From Pelethousia sp034928145 (GTDB lineage Bacteria > Bacillota > Clostridia > Christensenellales > CAG-138): 51,390 nucleotides of DNA. Location of the stretch: the NCBI GenBank assembly GCA_034928145.1, contig JAYFPE010000045.1:1-51390 (forward strand), read 5' to 3'. Each line of letters opens with the position of its first letter. Position 1 is the stretch's first letter. The position numbers and the translations under genes are program-made. This document shows, piece by piece, positions 10,602 through 19,596 of this stretch. Under the pieces are notes generated by a model. It saw only the letters and a program-made list of their open reading frames with translations, searched no databases and was not told where the DNA came from.

Positions 10602-11108
10602 ATGAAGCATTTGATTCCCGTTTTAGCGCTAGTCCTGGCTCTGCTGCTAGCGGCCTGCGCGGCTCCGGCGGCTGAGCCCGCTGCCCCGACTATGCACACC
10701 CCCGCCCCGGTAGCAGAGGCTGTCGAGCCTACGTCCGAACCTACGGCGGAGCCTACCCTGGAGCCCGTGCCTACCTTATCCGTAACGAACGATTACAGCG
10801 TGAAGCACCTAGGCGTGGATACCTCCGCTGCGGACGCGGCGGGCGGCATCGGCGCAGCCAAGGCGGAAGCTCTAGCTGCCAAGGTGTATGGCAACGAGCT
10901 GGCCGGTCGGCCGCAGACCTATACCTGCGAGGGCCTGGCCGAATACATGGGCGAAACCTACTATTCAATCTATTGGAACCAGCTGGTGGAGCAACACGGC
11001 GTGGCCAACAACTCCTATATGGGCCACTTCTACGTATCCCTGGATGGCTCCGAGGTACTAGAGGGCGATGCGGATTTCGTCTATCCCCCCATCATCGGCG
11101 GCGGCTGA
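10602..11108 (+). CDS. Lipoprotein of unknown function
   Basis: The 168-residue product has a lipoprotein signal peptide with lipobox LLAAC and lipidated Cys19. A low-complexity Ala/Pro/Glu/Thr linker extends to about residue 65, and the rest is a small globular domain of about 100 residues. I do not recognise the domain; it is rich in Tyr and has no cysteine besides the lipobox. The ATG at 10602 follows GGAGG at seven bases; a TTG at 10572 in the same frame would place residues before the signal peptide. It is monocistronic, between the prfB terminator and its own terminator. The linker resembles that of the BMP substrate-binding protein in this window. Confidence 0.75.
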   Translation: MKHLIPVLALVLALLLAACAAPAAEPAAPTMHTPAPVAEAVEPTSEPTAEPTLEPVPTLSVTNDYSVKHLGVDTSAADAAGGIGAAKAEALAAKVYGNELAGRPQTYTCEGLAEYMGETYYSIYWNQLVEQHGVANNSYMGHFYVSLDGSEVLEGDADFVYPPIIGGG

Positions 11109-11154
11109 GGATTCTGATTTTAGCGGGCGGTTCGTCCGCAAGGCAACCACAAAG

Positions 11155-11184
11155 AAGCGCCGGGCTCCGGCGCTTTTCTCTTTT
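11155..11184 (+). terminator. Terminator of the lipoprotein gene
   Basis: AAGCGCCGG and CCGGCGCTT pair around GCT, followed by TTCTCTTTTT. It separates the lipoprotein from the ribosomal promoter. Confidence 0.9.
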
Positions 11185-11340
11185 TATGTGTGGCACTATA
11201 ATAAGTAGGAAGGGATCATAGCCCCGCGGCCCAGACGCCGTGCTCTTGTGCCTGCTGACGGGAGAGGCCACTAAATATAGTGTGGAACACCCGGCTGCGT
11301 GGACATTTCAGAAAAAGTTGGCCAAATGTGAAAAAAGGGC

Positions 11341-11369
11341 TTGCAATCAGGCAATGTTTCATGTAATAT
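11341..11369 (+). promoter_or_regulatory. Promoter of the S10-spc-alpha superoperon
   Basis: TTGCAA (11341-11346), exactly 17 bases, TAATAT (11364-11369) with TG directly before the -10. It is the only good promoter between the lipoprotein terminator and rpsJ. Confidence 0.75.
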
Positions 11370-11581
11370 AAGGACGTTGCGCAAAAAGCGCAGCCGTTTG
11401 CGCGCGAAAATTGCGCGCCAGCGTGCCCCGGCGGGAGGTTGCCGGCGATTGCCATCCGGGTAATTTCCGCGGGGGCGCCCACAAACGGGCAACGGGCCAG
11501 AAGCAGCCCGTGTGCAGTCTTTTAAGAAAGAAACACACGAGCGCGTGTACTGCCCGAGACTTTGAAGGAGGAAGAAATAAT
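11370..11581 (+). promoter_or_regulatory. Structured leader of the S10 operon
   Basis: About 200 untranslated bases precede rpsJ. Visible stems: TGCGC/GCGCA at 11377-11391; GCGCGC and its partner around GAAAATT near 11400-11418; GGGC/GCCC pairs around 11480-11510; ACACG/CGTGT near 11532-11550. The region ends with AAGGAGG before rpsJ. In enterobacteria a comparable leader lets L4 repress this operon; whether that holds here is unknown. The stretch 11185-11340 holds no gene I can support. Confidence 0.5.
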
Positions 11582-11890
11582 ATGGCAAATCAAAAAATCC
11601 GCATCAAGCTCAAGGCCTACGAGCATGATCTCATCGACCAGAGCGCCGAGAAGATCGTAGATACGGCCAAGCGCACGGGCGCACGGGTATCCGGCCCCAT
11701 CCCCCTGCCCACGGAGAAGGAGATCGTTACGATCCTTCGCTCCCCCCATAAGTATAAGGACAGCCGCGAGCAGTTCGAGATGCGCACCCATAAGCGCTTG
11801 ATCGACATCCTCCAGCCCTCCGCTAAAACCGTGGACGCGCTGATGAAACTCGATCTTCCCGCCGGCGTGGATATCGAGATCAAACTTTGA
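11582..11890 (+). CDS. rpsJ: 30S ribosomal protein S10
   Basis: S10 belongs to the 30S head and doubles as NusE in transcription antitermination. The protein is 102 residues, the normal length, beginning MANQKIRIKLKAYEHDLID. The ATG at 11582 follows AAGGAGGAAGAAATA; the frame is open further upstream but that part is leader. It is the first gene of a 32-gene run. The str genes (rpsL, rpsG, fusA, tuf), often just upstream in Bacillota, are absent here. Confidence 0.97.
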   Translation: MANQKIRIKLKAYEHDLIDQSAEKIVDTAKRTGARVSGPIPLPTEKEIVTILRSPHKYKDSREQFEMRTHKRLIDILQPSAKTVDALMKLDLPAGVDIEIKL

Positions 11891-11907
11891 TACGGAGGTG
11901 AACAAAG

Positions 11908-12534
11908 ATGAAGAAAGCTATTTTGGGCACCAAAGTCGGCATGACACAGATGTTCCGCGAGGACGGCACCATGATTCCCGTCACCGTGATCCTGGCCGGC
12001 CCCTGCCCGATCGTTCAAAAGAAAACCAAGGAGCATGACGGCTATGAGGCCGTACAGGTTGCCTTCAAGCCCATCCGCGAAAAGCTGGCCACCAAGCCCT
12101 TACTGGGGCATTTCAAAAAGGCGGGCCTTGGCGCGCACCGCTACACGAAGGAATTCAAGCTGGATGATACCGCCGCTTACGAAGTGGGCCAGGTCATTAC
12201 AGCGGGCGCCTTCGAAACGGGCGATATGGTCGATGTGACCGGCACCAGCAAGGGCAAAGGCTTCCAGGGCAACATCAAACGCTGGAATCAGGCCCGCGGC
12301 CGCAAGACCCACGGCTCCCACTCCTACCGCGTAGCCGGTGCCATGGGCGCCTGCACCTACCCCGGCGAGGTCTTCAAGACCAAGCACCTGCCCGGCCACA
12401 TGGGCCACGAGCGCGTCACCGTGCAGAACCTTGAGGTGGTGCGGGTAGATGCAGACCGCAACCTGCTGCTCGTACGCGGCGCCATCCCCGGCGCCAAGGG
12501 CGGCCTGGTCATGGTTCGTGAGACCGTCAAATAA
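11908..12534 (+). CDS. rplC: 50S ribosomal protein L3
   Basis: L3 is an early assembly protein of the large subunit whose extended loop approaches the peptidyl transferase centre. The product is 208 residues, with a typical MKKAILGTKVGMTQMF start and the loop GTSKGKGFQGNIKRW in the middle. A GGAGGTG site precedes the ATG. It lies 17 bases after rpsJ and 14 before rplD. Confidence 0.97.
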   Translation: MKKAILGTKVGMTQMFREDGTMIPVTVILAGPCPIVQKKTKEHDGYEAVQVAFKPIREKLATKPLLGHFKKAGLGAHRYTKEFKLDDTAAYEVGQVITAGAFETGDMVDVTGTSKGKGFQGNIKRWNQARGRKTHGSHSYRVAGAMGACTYPGEVFKTKHLPGHMGHERVTVQNLEVVRVDADRNLLLVRGAIPGAKGGLVMVRETVK

Positions 12535-12548
12535 AGGAGGAAGCAAGA

Positions 12549-13169
12549 ATGCCTAGCGTAGCATTGTACAATATTGCCGGCCAAGAGATCGGCACGGTGA
12601 AGCTCAGCGATGAGGTCTTCGCCCAGGAAGTCAACCAGGCCGTGCTGCACACCGTAGTGCGCGCCTACCTGGCCAATCAGCGCCAGGGCACGCAGAGCGC
12701 CCTTACCCGCGCCGAAGTGCGGGGCGGCGGCATTAAGCCCTGGAAGCAAAAGGGCACCGGCCGCGCGCGGCAGGGTTCCACCCGCTCCCCCCAGTGGCGG
12801 CATGGCGGCGTGGTCTTTGCCCCCAAGCCCCGCGATTACCGCATCAGCGTTAACAAAAAGGTTAAGCGCCTGGCCATGAAGAGCGCCCTCTCCGCCAAGG
12901 TGAACGACGGCGGCCTCATCGTGTTCGACGCGCTGGATATCGCCGCTCCCAAAACGAAAGAGATGATCAAGGTTCTGAACGCCGTCAAGGCCAATAAGGC
13001 CCTGGTAGTGCTCCCTGAAAAGGACGAGATCGTCGAGCGCGCTTCCGGCAACATCCCCAACGTGAAGACCACCTTGGTCGGCACCCTCAACGTTTACGAG
13101 ATCCTCAAATACGATATGCTGATCCTCACCAAGGATTCGCTCGCCAAGATCGAGGAGGTGTACGCATAA
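12549..13169 (+). CDS. rplD: 50S ribosomal protein L4
   Basis: L4 lines the peptide exit tunnel and in some bacteria represses its own operon. The protein is 206 residues and contains the extended tunnel loop with KPWKQKGTGRARQG. The stop codon shares its last base with the rplW ATG (TAATG), implying coupled translation. Confidence 0.97.
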   Translation: MPSVALYNIAGQEIGTVKLSDEVFAQEVNQAVLHTVVRAYLANQRQGTQSALTRAEVRGGGIKPWKQKGTGRARQGSTRSPQWRHGGVVFAPKPRDYRISVNKKVKRLAMKSALSAKVNDGGLIVFDALDIAAPKTKEMIKVLNAVKANKALVVLPEKDEIVERASGNIPNVKTTLVGTLNVYEILKYDMLILTKDSLAKIEEVYA

Positions 13170-13465
13170 TGCAGAACGCGCACGACATTATCATCAAGCC
13201 GGTGCTCAGCGAAAAGAGCTACGACTACCTGGCCCAGAAGGTATATACCTTCATCGTGGACAAGAAGGCCAGCAAGACCGAGATCCGCCAGGCTGTCGAG
13301 CAGGTGTTCGGCGTGAAGGTGGATAGCGTTCACACCGTGAACGTGCTGGGCAAGATGAAGCGGCAGGGCGCCACCCAGGGCCGCCGTCCCTCCGTGAAGA
13401 AGGCCTATGTGAAGCTGAAGAAGGATTCCAAGGGCATCGAGTTCTTCGACAGCATCGCGCAGTAA
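13169..13465 (+). CDS. rplW: 50S ribosomal protein L23
   Basis: L23 sits at the tunnel exit and is the docking site for trigger factor and SRP. It is 98 residues, normal length, with KVYTFIVDKKASKTEIRQAV near the N-terminus. It overlaps rplD by one base; an internal GAGGTG in rplD serves as ribosome binding site. Confidence 0.97.
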   Translation: MQNAHDIIIKPVLSEKSYDYLAQKVYTFIVDKKASKTEIRQAVEQVFGVKVDSVHTVNVLGKMKRQGATQGRRPSVKKAYVKLKKDSKGIEFFDSIAQ

Positions 13466-13478
13466 GGAGGCATACACC

Positions 13479-14312
<834 letters not shown>

Positions 14313-14330
14313 TAGGGAAAGGAGAACAGC

Positions 14331-14612
14331 ATGAGCAGGTCAGTCAAAAAAGGCCCGTTTGTTGAAGAGCGTTTGATCAAACGCATTCAGGATATGAACA
14401 CCAGCGGCAAGAAGTCCGTCGTCAAGACGTGGTCCCGGTCCTCCACCATCTTCCCGGATATGGTGGGCCACACCATCGCCGTGCATGATGGCCGCAAGCA
14501 CGTTCCCGTATATATGACCGATGAAATGGTCGGCCACAAGCTGGGCGAGTTCGCCCCCACCCGTACCTTCCGGGGCCATCGCGGTTCCGAGAAGAGCAGC
14601 GGCGGCAGGTAA
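14331..14612 (+). CDS. rpsS: 30S ribosomal protein S19
   Basis: S19 forms a complex with S13 in the 30S head. It is 93 residues, beginning MSRSVKKGPFVEERLIKRI, and ends with a typical basic tail. An AAAGGAG site lies upstream of the ATG. Confidence 0.97.
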   Translation: MSRSVKKGPFVEERLIKRIQDMNTSGKKSVVKTWSRSSTIFPDMVGHTIAVHDGRKHVPVYMTDEMVGHKLGEFAPTRTFRGHRGSEKSSGGR

Positions 14613-14628
14613 GGAGGAAGAAGAGATT

Positions 14629-15015
14629 ATGGCAACCAGGTCCAGAGAAAAAAGCGCGGCTCGCCGCGAAAACGCCGATAAGCGCCCCCGCGCCATCGCC
14701 CGCTACGTCCGCATTTCCTCCCGCAAAGTCAAGGTCGTGATCGACCTGATCCGCGGCAAGAGCGTGAAGGAAGCCCAGGGCATCCTCATGTTTACCCCCA
14801 AGGCGGCTGCCGATCCCGTTTTGAAGCTTCTCAACAGCGCCATGGCCAACGCGGAGAACAACCTCGGCCTCTCCCCGGATACGCTCTATGTAGCTGAAGT
14901 GTTCGCCAACCAGGGCCCCACGCTTAAGCGGTTCCGCCCCCGCGCCCAAGGCCGGGCCAGCCGCATCCGCAAGCGCACCAGCCACATTACCGTGATCCTG
15001 GATCAGGCCAAGTAA
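14629..15015 (+). CDS. rplV: 50S ribosomal protein L22
   Basis: L22 reaches into the exit tunnel with a beta-hairpin. The chosen ATG at 14629 follows AAGGAGGAAGAAG and gives 128 residues; the longer open frame starting inside rpsS lacks support. There is a short basic N-terminal extension (about 15 residues) before the conserved RAIARYVRISSRKVKVVIDL segment. Confidence 0.95.
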   Translation: MATRSREKSAARRENADKRPRAIARYVRISSRKVKVVIDLIRGKSVKEAQGILMFTPKAAADPVLKLLNSAMANAENNLGLSPDTLYVAEVFANQGPTLKRFRPRAQGRASRIRKRTSHITVILDQAK

Positions 15016-15028
15016 GAGGAGGTAGAGT

Positions 15029-15673
15029 ATGGGACAAAAAGTTAATCCGAATGGCTTCCGCGTAGGCGTTATCCGCGATTGGAATACCCGCTGGTATGCT
15101 TCCAAAAAGGAATTCTCCGATTACCTCGTTGAGGATAGAAAAATCCGCGACCACCTCAAGAAGGTGCATTTCACGGCGGGCGTTTCTAAGATCGACATCG
15201 AGCGCGCCGCAAACAAGGTAACGGTGAGCATCTATACCGCCCGGCCCGGCATGCTGATCGGCAAGGGCGGCGTGGGCGTGGACTCGATCCGCGCGGATGT
15301 GTCCGCCCTGATCGGCAAGCCCGTGAACGTCAATATCATGGAAATCCGCAATCCGGACGCCAACGCCCAGCTCGTGGCCGAGAACATCGCGGCTCAGCTC
15401 GAGAAGCGCATCAGCTTCCGCCGGGCGATGAAGCAGGCCATGCAGCGCTCCATGAAGGCGGGCGCCAAGGGCATCAAGCTGATGTGTTCCGGCCGTTTGG
15501 GCGGCGCTGAGATCGCTCGCACCGAGGGCTATCACGACGGCTCCATCCCCCTGCAGACCATGCGCGCCGATATCGAATACGGCTTTGCCGAGGCGCACAC
15601 CACCTATGGCCGCATCGGCTGCAAGGTGTGGATCTACAAGGGCGAAGTGCTGAGCAAGCAAAAGAAAGCGTAA
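15029..15673 (+). CDS. rpsC: 30S ribosomal protein S3
   Basis: S3 lies at the mRNA entry channel. The 214-residue protein begins MGQKVNPNGFRVGVIRDW and contains a type II KH domain with loop GKGGVGVDSI around residues 75-84. An AGAGGAGG site precedes the ATG. Confidence 0.97.
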   Translation: MGQKVNPNGFRVGVIRDWNTRWYASKKEFSDYLVEDRKIRDHLKKVHFTAGVSKIDIERAANKVTVSIYTARPGMLIGKGGVGVDSIRADVSALIGKPVNVNIMEIRNPDANAQLVAENIAAQLEKRISFRRAMKQAMQRSMKAGAKGIKLMCSGRLGGAEIARTEGYHDGSIPLQTMRADIEYGFAEAHTTYGRIGCKVWIYKGEVLSKQKKA

Positions 15674-15687
15674 GGAGGCAAAGAACC

Positions 15688-16125
15688 ATGTTAATGCCTA
15701 AAAGAGTCAAGCGCAGGAGAGTGCACCGTGGCCGCATGAAGGGCGAAGCCCATCGCGGCAACTTCATCGCCTATGGCGAATATGGCCTTGTTGCCCTAAG
15801 CCCCGGCTGGATCACCAGCAACCAAATCGAGGCGGCCCGTGTCGCCATGACCCGTTACATCAAGCGTGGCGGCCAGGTATGGATCAAGATCTTCCCGGAT
15901 AAGCCCGTCTCGCAAAAGCCGGCCGGCACCCGCATGGGCTCCGGTCAAGGCGCGCCCGAATATTGGGTGGCAGTCGTTAAGCCCGGCCGCGTGCTCTTTG
16001 AGATCGCGGGGGTGAGCGAAGAGGTGGCCAAGGAGGCTTTGCGCCTGGCCATGAACAAGCTGCCCATTAAGTGCAAGATCGCAAAGAAAGTGACCGAGGC
16101 AGGAGGCGAGAACAATGAAGGCTAG
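15688..16125 (+). CDS. rplP: 50S ribosomal protein L16
   Basis: L16 organises the tRNA-binding region of the 50S subunit. The ATG at 15688 (MLMPKRVKRRRVHRG) follows AAGGAGGCAAAGAACC and gives 145 residues, the usual size. The conserved loop PAGTRMGSGQG is present. The 3' end overlaps rpmC by 11 bases. Confidence 0.95.
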   Translation: MLMPKRVKRRRVHRGRMKGEAHRGNFIAYGEYGLVALSPGWITSNQIEAARVAMTRYIKRGGQVWIKIFPDKPVSQKPAGTRMGSGQGAPEYWVAVVKPGRVLFEIAGVSEEVAKEALRLAMNKLPIKCKIAKKVTEAGGENNEG

Positions 16126-16315
16126 CGAACTGAGAAAACTATCCACCCAAGAGCTCGCGGCAAAAGAGAAAGAGCTCAAGGAAGAGCTGTTCAACCTCCG
16201 TTTCCAAATGGCGACCGGCCAGCTCACGAACCCCCAGCGCGTCCGCGATTGCAAGAAGGACGTCGCCCGGGTGAAAACGCTCATCTGCGAGCGTGAGCTC
16301 AAGGCTGCCGAGTAA
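16115..16315 (+). CDS. rpmC: 50S ribosomal protein L29
   Basis: L29 is a small helical protein at the tunnel exit next to L23. It is 66 residues with the conserved core ELFNLRFQMATGQLTNP. It starts inside rplP, behind an internal AGGAGG in that gene. Confidence 0.96.
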   Translation: MKASELRKLSTQELAAKEKELKEELFNLRFQMATGQLTNPQRVRDCKKDVARVKTLICERELKAAE

Positions 16316-16336
16316 GGGTGAAAGGAGGATATCATC

Positions 16337-16594
16337 GTGGAGAACAGAGGCTTTCGTAAAATCCGCACCGGCGTGGTGGTGAGCGACAAGATGGATAAGA
16401 CCGTCGTCGTAGCAACCAAGACCAAGGTGCGCCATCCCCTCTACGGAAAGATGGTAAACCGCACCCGCAAGTTCAAGGCCCATGACGAGGAAAATGCCTG
16501 CGGCACCGGCGATACCGTCAAGATCATGGAGACCCGGCGCATTAGCAAGGATAAGCGCTGGCGCGTGGTCGAAATCATAGAAAAGGCCAAGTAA
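16337..16594 (+). CDS. rpsQ: 30S ribosomal protein S17
   Basis: S17 is an OB-fold protein that helps nucleate 30S assembly. It is 85 residues with RKIRTGVVVSDKMDKTVVV near the start. The start is GTG at 16337 behind AAAGGAGGATATCATC; no ATG fits the family start. Confidence 0.96.
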   Translation: MENRGFRKIRTGVVVSDKMDKTVVVATKTKVRHPLYGKMVNRTRKFKAHDEENACGTGDTVKIMETRRISKDKRWRVVEIIEKAK

Positions 16595-16613
16595 GCCGGA
16601 AAGGAGAACCGAT

Positions 16614-16982
16614 ATGATACAACCCCAAACCCGTATGAAGGTAGCGGATAACAGCGGCGCAAAAGAGATTATGTGCATCCGTGTGCTGGGTGGTTCCGGC
16701 CGCAAAAGCGCCAACATCGGCGACGTGATCGTCGCTTCCGTCAAGTCGGCTTCCCCCGGCGGCGCAGTCAAGAAAAAAGACGTGGTTCGCGCGGTGATCG
16801 TGCGCACGGTTTCCGGTACGCAGCGGCCTGATGGCAGCTACATCCGTTTCGACGATAACGCAGCCGTCATCATCAACGACCAGAAGCAGCCCCGCGGCAC
16901 TCGTATCTTCGGGCCCGTCGCGCGCGAACTGCGCGAGAAGGATTACATGAAGATCGTGTCCCTCGCGCCCGAAGTGCTCTAA
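16614..16982 (+). CDS. rplN: 50S ribosomal protein L14
   Basis: L14 is a beta-barrel protein of the subunit interface and the target of the silencing factor RsfS. It is 122 residues, the standard length, beginning MIQPQTRMKVADNSGAKEIM. The site AAAGGAG precedes the ATG. Confidence 0.97.
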   Translation: MIQPQTRMKVADNSGAKEIMCIRVLGGSGRKSANIGDVIVASVKSASPGGAVKKKDVVRAVIVRTVSGTQRPDGSYIRFDDNAAVIINDQKQPRGTRIFGPVARELREKDYMKIVSLAPEVL

Positions 16983-16995
16983 GGGAGGACGCAGA

Positions 16996-17313
16996 ATGAA
17001 CAAGCTCAATGTCAAAAAAGACGATACCGTCGTCGTCATCGCCGGCAAGGATAAGGGCAAGCAGGGCAAGATCATGGCCGCTATGCCCAAAGCGGGCCGG
17101 GTCGTGGTGCAAAACGCCAATATGATCGTTTGCCACACCAAGCCCCGCAAGCAGGGCGAAACGGGCGGCCGCATCAACAAGGAAGGCACCATTGACGCCT
17201 CCAACGTGATGCTCGTGTGCCCCAAGTGCGGCAAGCCCACCCGCGTGGGCCGTGCCTATGAGGGCGATAAAAAGGTCCGCGTTTGCAAGAAGTGCGGCAA
17301 GAACATCGACTAA
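16996..17313 (+). CDS. rplX: 50S ribosomal protein L24, zinc-ribbon form
   Basis: L24 is an assembly initiator with a KOW motif (DTVVVIAGKDKGKQGKI, about residues 9-25). The 105-residue protein ends in two Cys pairs, CPKC and CKKC, which should hold zinc. Many L24 proteins keep or lose these cysteines; here both pairs are intact. Confidence 0.96.
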   Translation: MNKLNVKKDDTVVVIAGKDKGKQGKIMAAMPKAGRVVVQNANMIVCHTKPRKQGETGGRINKEGTIDASNVMLVCPKCGKPTRVGRAYEGDKKVRVCKKCGKNID

Positions 17314-17330
17314 GGCAGGAGGAAAAGAGA

Positions 17331-17948
17331 ATGGCAAAGAAAGATAACGCATCCTCGGCGCCCGCCAAAAAGAGGCAGCAGGAGGCAGCCAAGCCCTTTA
17401 CCGAAGCGCCCCGCCTCAAGGTCAAGTATGCCGAAGAAGTAGTGCCCGCGCTGAAGCAGAAGTTTGGTTATACCAACCCCATGCAGGTGCCCAAGCTCGA
17501 AAAGATCGTGCTCAACATGGGCCTTGGCTCCGAAAAGGATAATGCCAAGGGCCTGGAAGTGGCCGTCAACGAGATGGCCCTCATTGCCGGTCAAAAGCCC
17601 ATTGTCACCAAGGCTAAGAAGTCCGTAGCGAACTTCAAGGTTCGCGAGGGCATGAACGTTGGCGCAAAGGTTACCCTCCGGGGCAACCGCATGTACTACT
17701 TTGCGGATAAGCTGATGAACATCGTGCTGCCCCGCGTGCGCGACTTCCGGGGCATTTCCGACACCAGCTTTGACGGCCGCGGCAACTACGCTATGGGCGT
17801 AAAGGAGCAGCTGATCTTCCCCGAGATCAACTACGATGACGTCGACAAGGTGCGCGGTATGGATATCGTGTTCGTCACCAGCGCTAAAACCGACGAAGAA
17901 GCGAAGGAACTGCTCAGCCTCATGGGCATGCCCTTCATCCAGGCTTGA
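17331..17948 (+). CDS. rplE: 50S ribosomal protein L5 with N-terminal extension
   Basis: L5 binds 5S rRNA and contacts the 30S head. The ATG at 17331 follows GCAGGAGGAAAAGAGA and gives 205 residues, about 25 more than the usual 179-180. The extra N-terminus is Lys/Ala/Gln-rich and looks disordered; the conserved part begins around PRLKVKYAEEVVPAL. A start further upstream would run into rplX and lacks a ribosome binding site. Confidence 0.95.
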   Translation: MAKKDNASSAPAKKRQQEAAKPFTEAPRLKVKYAEEVVPALKQKFGYTNPMQVPKLEKIVLNMGLGSEKDNAKGLEVAVNEMALIAGQKPIVTKAKKSVANFKVREGMNVGAKVTLRGNRMYYFADKLMNIVLPRVRDFRGISDTSFDGRGNYAMGVKEQLIFPEINYDDVDKVRGMDIVFVTSAKTDEEAKELLSLMGMPFIQA

Positions 17949-17966
17949 TAAGGAGGAAAAAACATC

Positions 17967-18152
17967 GTGGCAAAGACTAGCATGAAGATCAAGCAATCCC
18001 GCGAGGCGAAGTACTCCACCCGGGCCTATACCCGCTGCCGCATCTGCGGTCGGCCCCACAGCGTGCTGCGCAAGTACGGCATCTGCCGTATCTGCTTCCG
18101 CGAGATGGCCTATAAGGGCGAAATCCCCGGCGTGCGCAAGGCCAGCTGGTAA
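17967..18152 (+). CDS. rpsZ: 30S ribosomal protein S14 type Z
   Basis: This 61-residue zinc-containing S14 has CRIC and CRIC pairs in the middle. It starts with GTG at 17967 behind AAGGAGGAAAAAACATC. The sequence MAKTSMKIKQSREAKYSTRA is typical of type Z S14 of Bacillota. Confidence 0.96.
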   Translation: MAKTSMKIKQSREAKYSTRAYTRCRICGRPHSVLRKYGICRICFREMAYKGEIPGVRKASW

Positions 18153-18178
18153 GCAGACTGTAGAAAGGAGAACGAATT

Positions 18179-18577
18179 ATGGTAACAACCGATCCCATCG
18201 CTGATATGCTCACTCGTATCCGCAATGCTCTCATCGCCAGACACGATGAGGTGGACGTACCCCTTTCCACGGTCAAGAAGGCCATTGCCGAGATTTTGCT
18301 CGAGGAAGGCTACATCAAGGGCTATGACCTCCGGGAGGAGGGCGTGGTCAGGAACATCCACATTACCCTTAAATACGGAGCCAACCGCCAGAAGGTCATC
18401 ACCGGCCTTAAACGGATCTCCAAGCCCGGCCTGCGGGTCTACGCCCGCAAGGATAACCTGCCCAAGGTGCTCAATGGGCTGGGTATCGCCGTTCTTTCCA
18501 CTTCCCGCGGTATCATGACCGACCGGGAAGCCCGCAAACAGGGCGTAGGCGGCGAAGTGCTGGCATACATCTGGTAA
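18179..18577 (+). CDS. rpsH: 30S ribosomal protein S8
   Basis: S8 binds the central domain of 16S rRNA and in enterobacteria represses the spc operon. It is 132 residues beginning MVTTDPIADMLTRIRNAL, with the C-terminal signature SRGIMTDREARKQGVGGEVL. The 78-base gap that follows is the largest within the ribosomal cluster before rpmJ and contains a hairpin. Confidence 0.97.
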   Translation: MVTTDPIADMLTRIRNALIARHDEVDVPLSTVKKAIAEILLEEGYIKGYDLREEGVVRNIHITLKYGANRQKVITGLKRISKPGLRVYARKDNLPKVLNGLGIAVLSTSRGIMTDREARKQGVGGEVLAYIW

Positions 18578-18589
18578 GCGCTGGTGGGA

Positions 18590-18610
18590 GGGGAACGGCA
18601 TGCCGTCCCC
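18590..18610 (+). other. Stable hairpin between rpsH and rplF
   Basis: ACGGC (18595-18599) pairs with GCCGT (18602-18606), extended by GGGG and CCCC with one bulge. No T-run follows, so it is not an ordinary terminator. It may be a processing, stabilising or protein-binding element. Confidence 0.65.
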
Positions 18611-18655
18611 CCAACAGCCATGTTAAAGCGAAATTTTCATTTGGAGGTGTAACAC

Positions 18656-19195
18656 ATGTCACGAATCGGAAAACTTCCGATCAACATCCCTGGCGGAGTG
18701 GCAATCACGGTCGGCGACGATAACACCGTGAATGTTAAGGGCCCCAAGGGCGAACTGAGCGAGAAAATCTCACGCGAGATGCAGATCTCCATCGAGGACG
18801 GCGTCCTCTGTGTAAAGCGGCCCACGGATCAAAAAGAACACCGGGCGCTGCACGGCCTCTCCCGCACCCTCATCAACAACATGGTGGTGGGCGTAACGGC
18901 CGGCTACCAGAAGAACCTCGACATCGTTGGCGTTGGTTACCGTGCGCAACTGCAGGGCTCGAAGCTCGTCCTCAACGTGGGCTATTCTCATCCCGTCGAA
19001 TTCGATCCGCCCGAGGGCATTTCCTTCGAGGTTCCCGCGCCCAACCACGTGTTTGTCAAGGGCATCAACAAGCAGCAGGTGGGCCAGCTGGCCGCCGATA
19101 TCCGCAAGGTACGGCCGCCGGAACCTTACAAGGGCAAGGGTATCAAGTACGAAAACGAGACTGTGCGCCGCAAAGAAGGCAAGACAGGCAAATAA
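18656..19195 (+). CDS. rplF: 50S ribosomal protein L6
   Basis: L6 lies near the sarcin-ricin loop and the GTPase-factor site. It is 179 residues in two similar domains, with the C-terminal signature RPPEPYKGKGIKYENE. TGGAGGTG precedes the ATG. Confidence 0.97.
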   Translation: MSRIGKLPINIPGGVAITVGDDNTVNVKGPKGELSEKISREMQISIEDGVLCVKRPTDQKEHRALHGLSRTLINNMVVGVTAGYQKNLDIVGVGYRAQLQGSKLVLNVGYSHPVEFDPPEGISFEVPAPNHVFVKGINKQQVGQLAADIRKVRPPEPYKGKGIKYENETVRRKEGKTGK

Positions 19196-19217
19196 GGCGT
19201 AGAGAAGGAGTAGCAGT

Positions 19218-19586
19218 ATGATTATAAAGGTCAATAAAAACGCTGTGCGCAAGGCCAGGCACGACCGTACCCGCCGCCACATCGTGGGCACGAGCGAAAG
19301 GCCCAGGCTCAATGTATACCGCAGCCTGAACAACATCTACGCCCAAGTCATCGACGACGAGACTTCCCGCACCCTGGTTGCAGCCTCCACGCTGGATGCC
19401 GAAATCAAAGGCCAGCTCGGCGGTAAGAACAAGAAGGAAGCCGCAAAGTTGGTGGGCGAGCTGGTCGGTAAGCGCGCCAAGGAAAAGGGCATCGATGAGG
19501 TCGTCTTCGATCGCGGCGGTTACCTGTATACCGGTCGCGTTGCGGAGCTATCCGAAGGCGCCCGCGCTGCCGGGCTGAAATTCTAA
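19218..19586 (+). CDS. rplR: 50S ribosomal protein L18
   Basis: L18 binds 5S rRNA. It is 122 residues, with the conserved ERPRLNVYRSLNNIYAQVIDD segment and the C-terminal VVFDRGGYLYTGRVAELSEG. Confidence 0.97.
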   Translation: MIIKVNKNAVRKARHDRTRRHIVGTSERPRLNVYRSLNNIYAQVIDDETSRTLVAASTLDAEIKGQLGGKNKKEAAKLVGELVGKRAKEKGIDEVVFDRGGYLYTGRVAELSEGARAAGLKF

Positions 19587-19596
19587 GGAGGTAATC

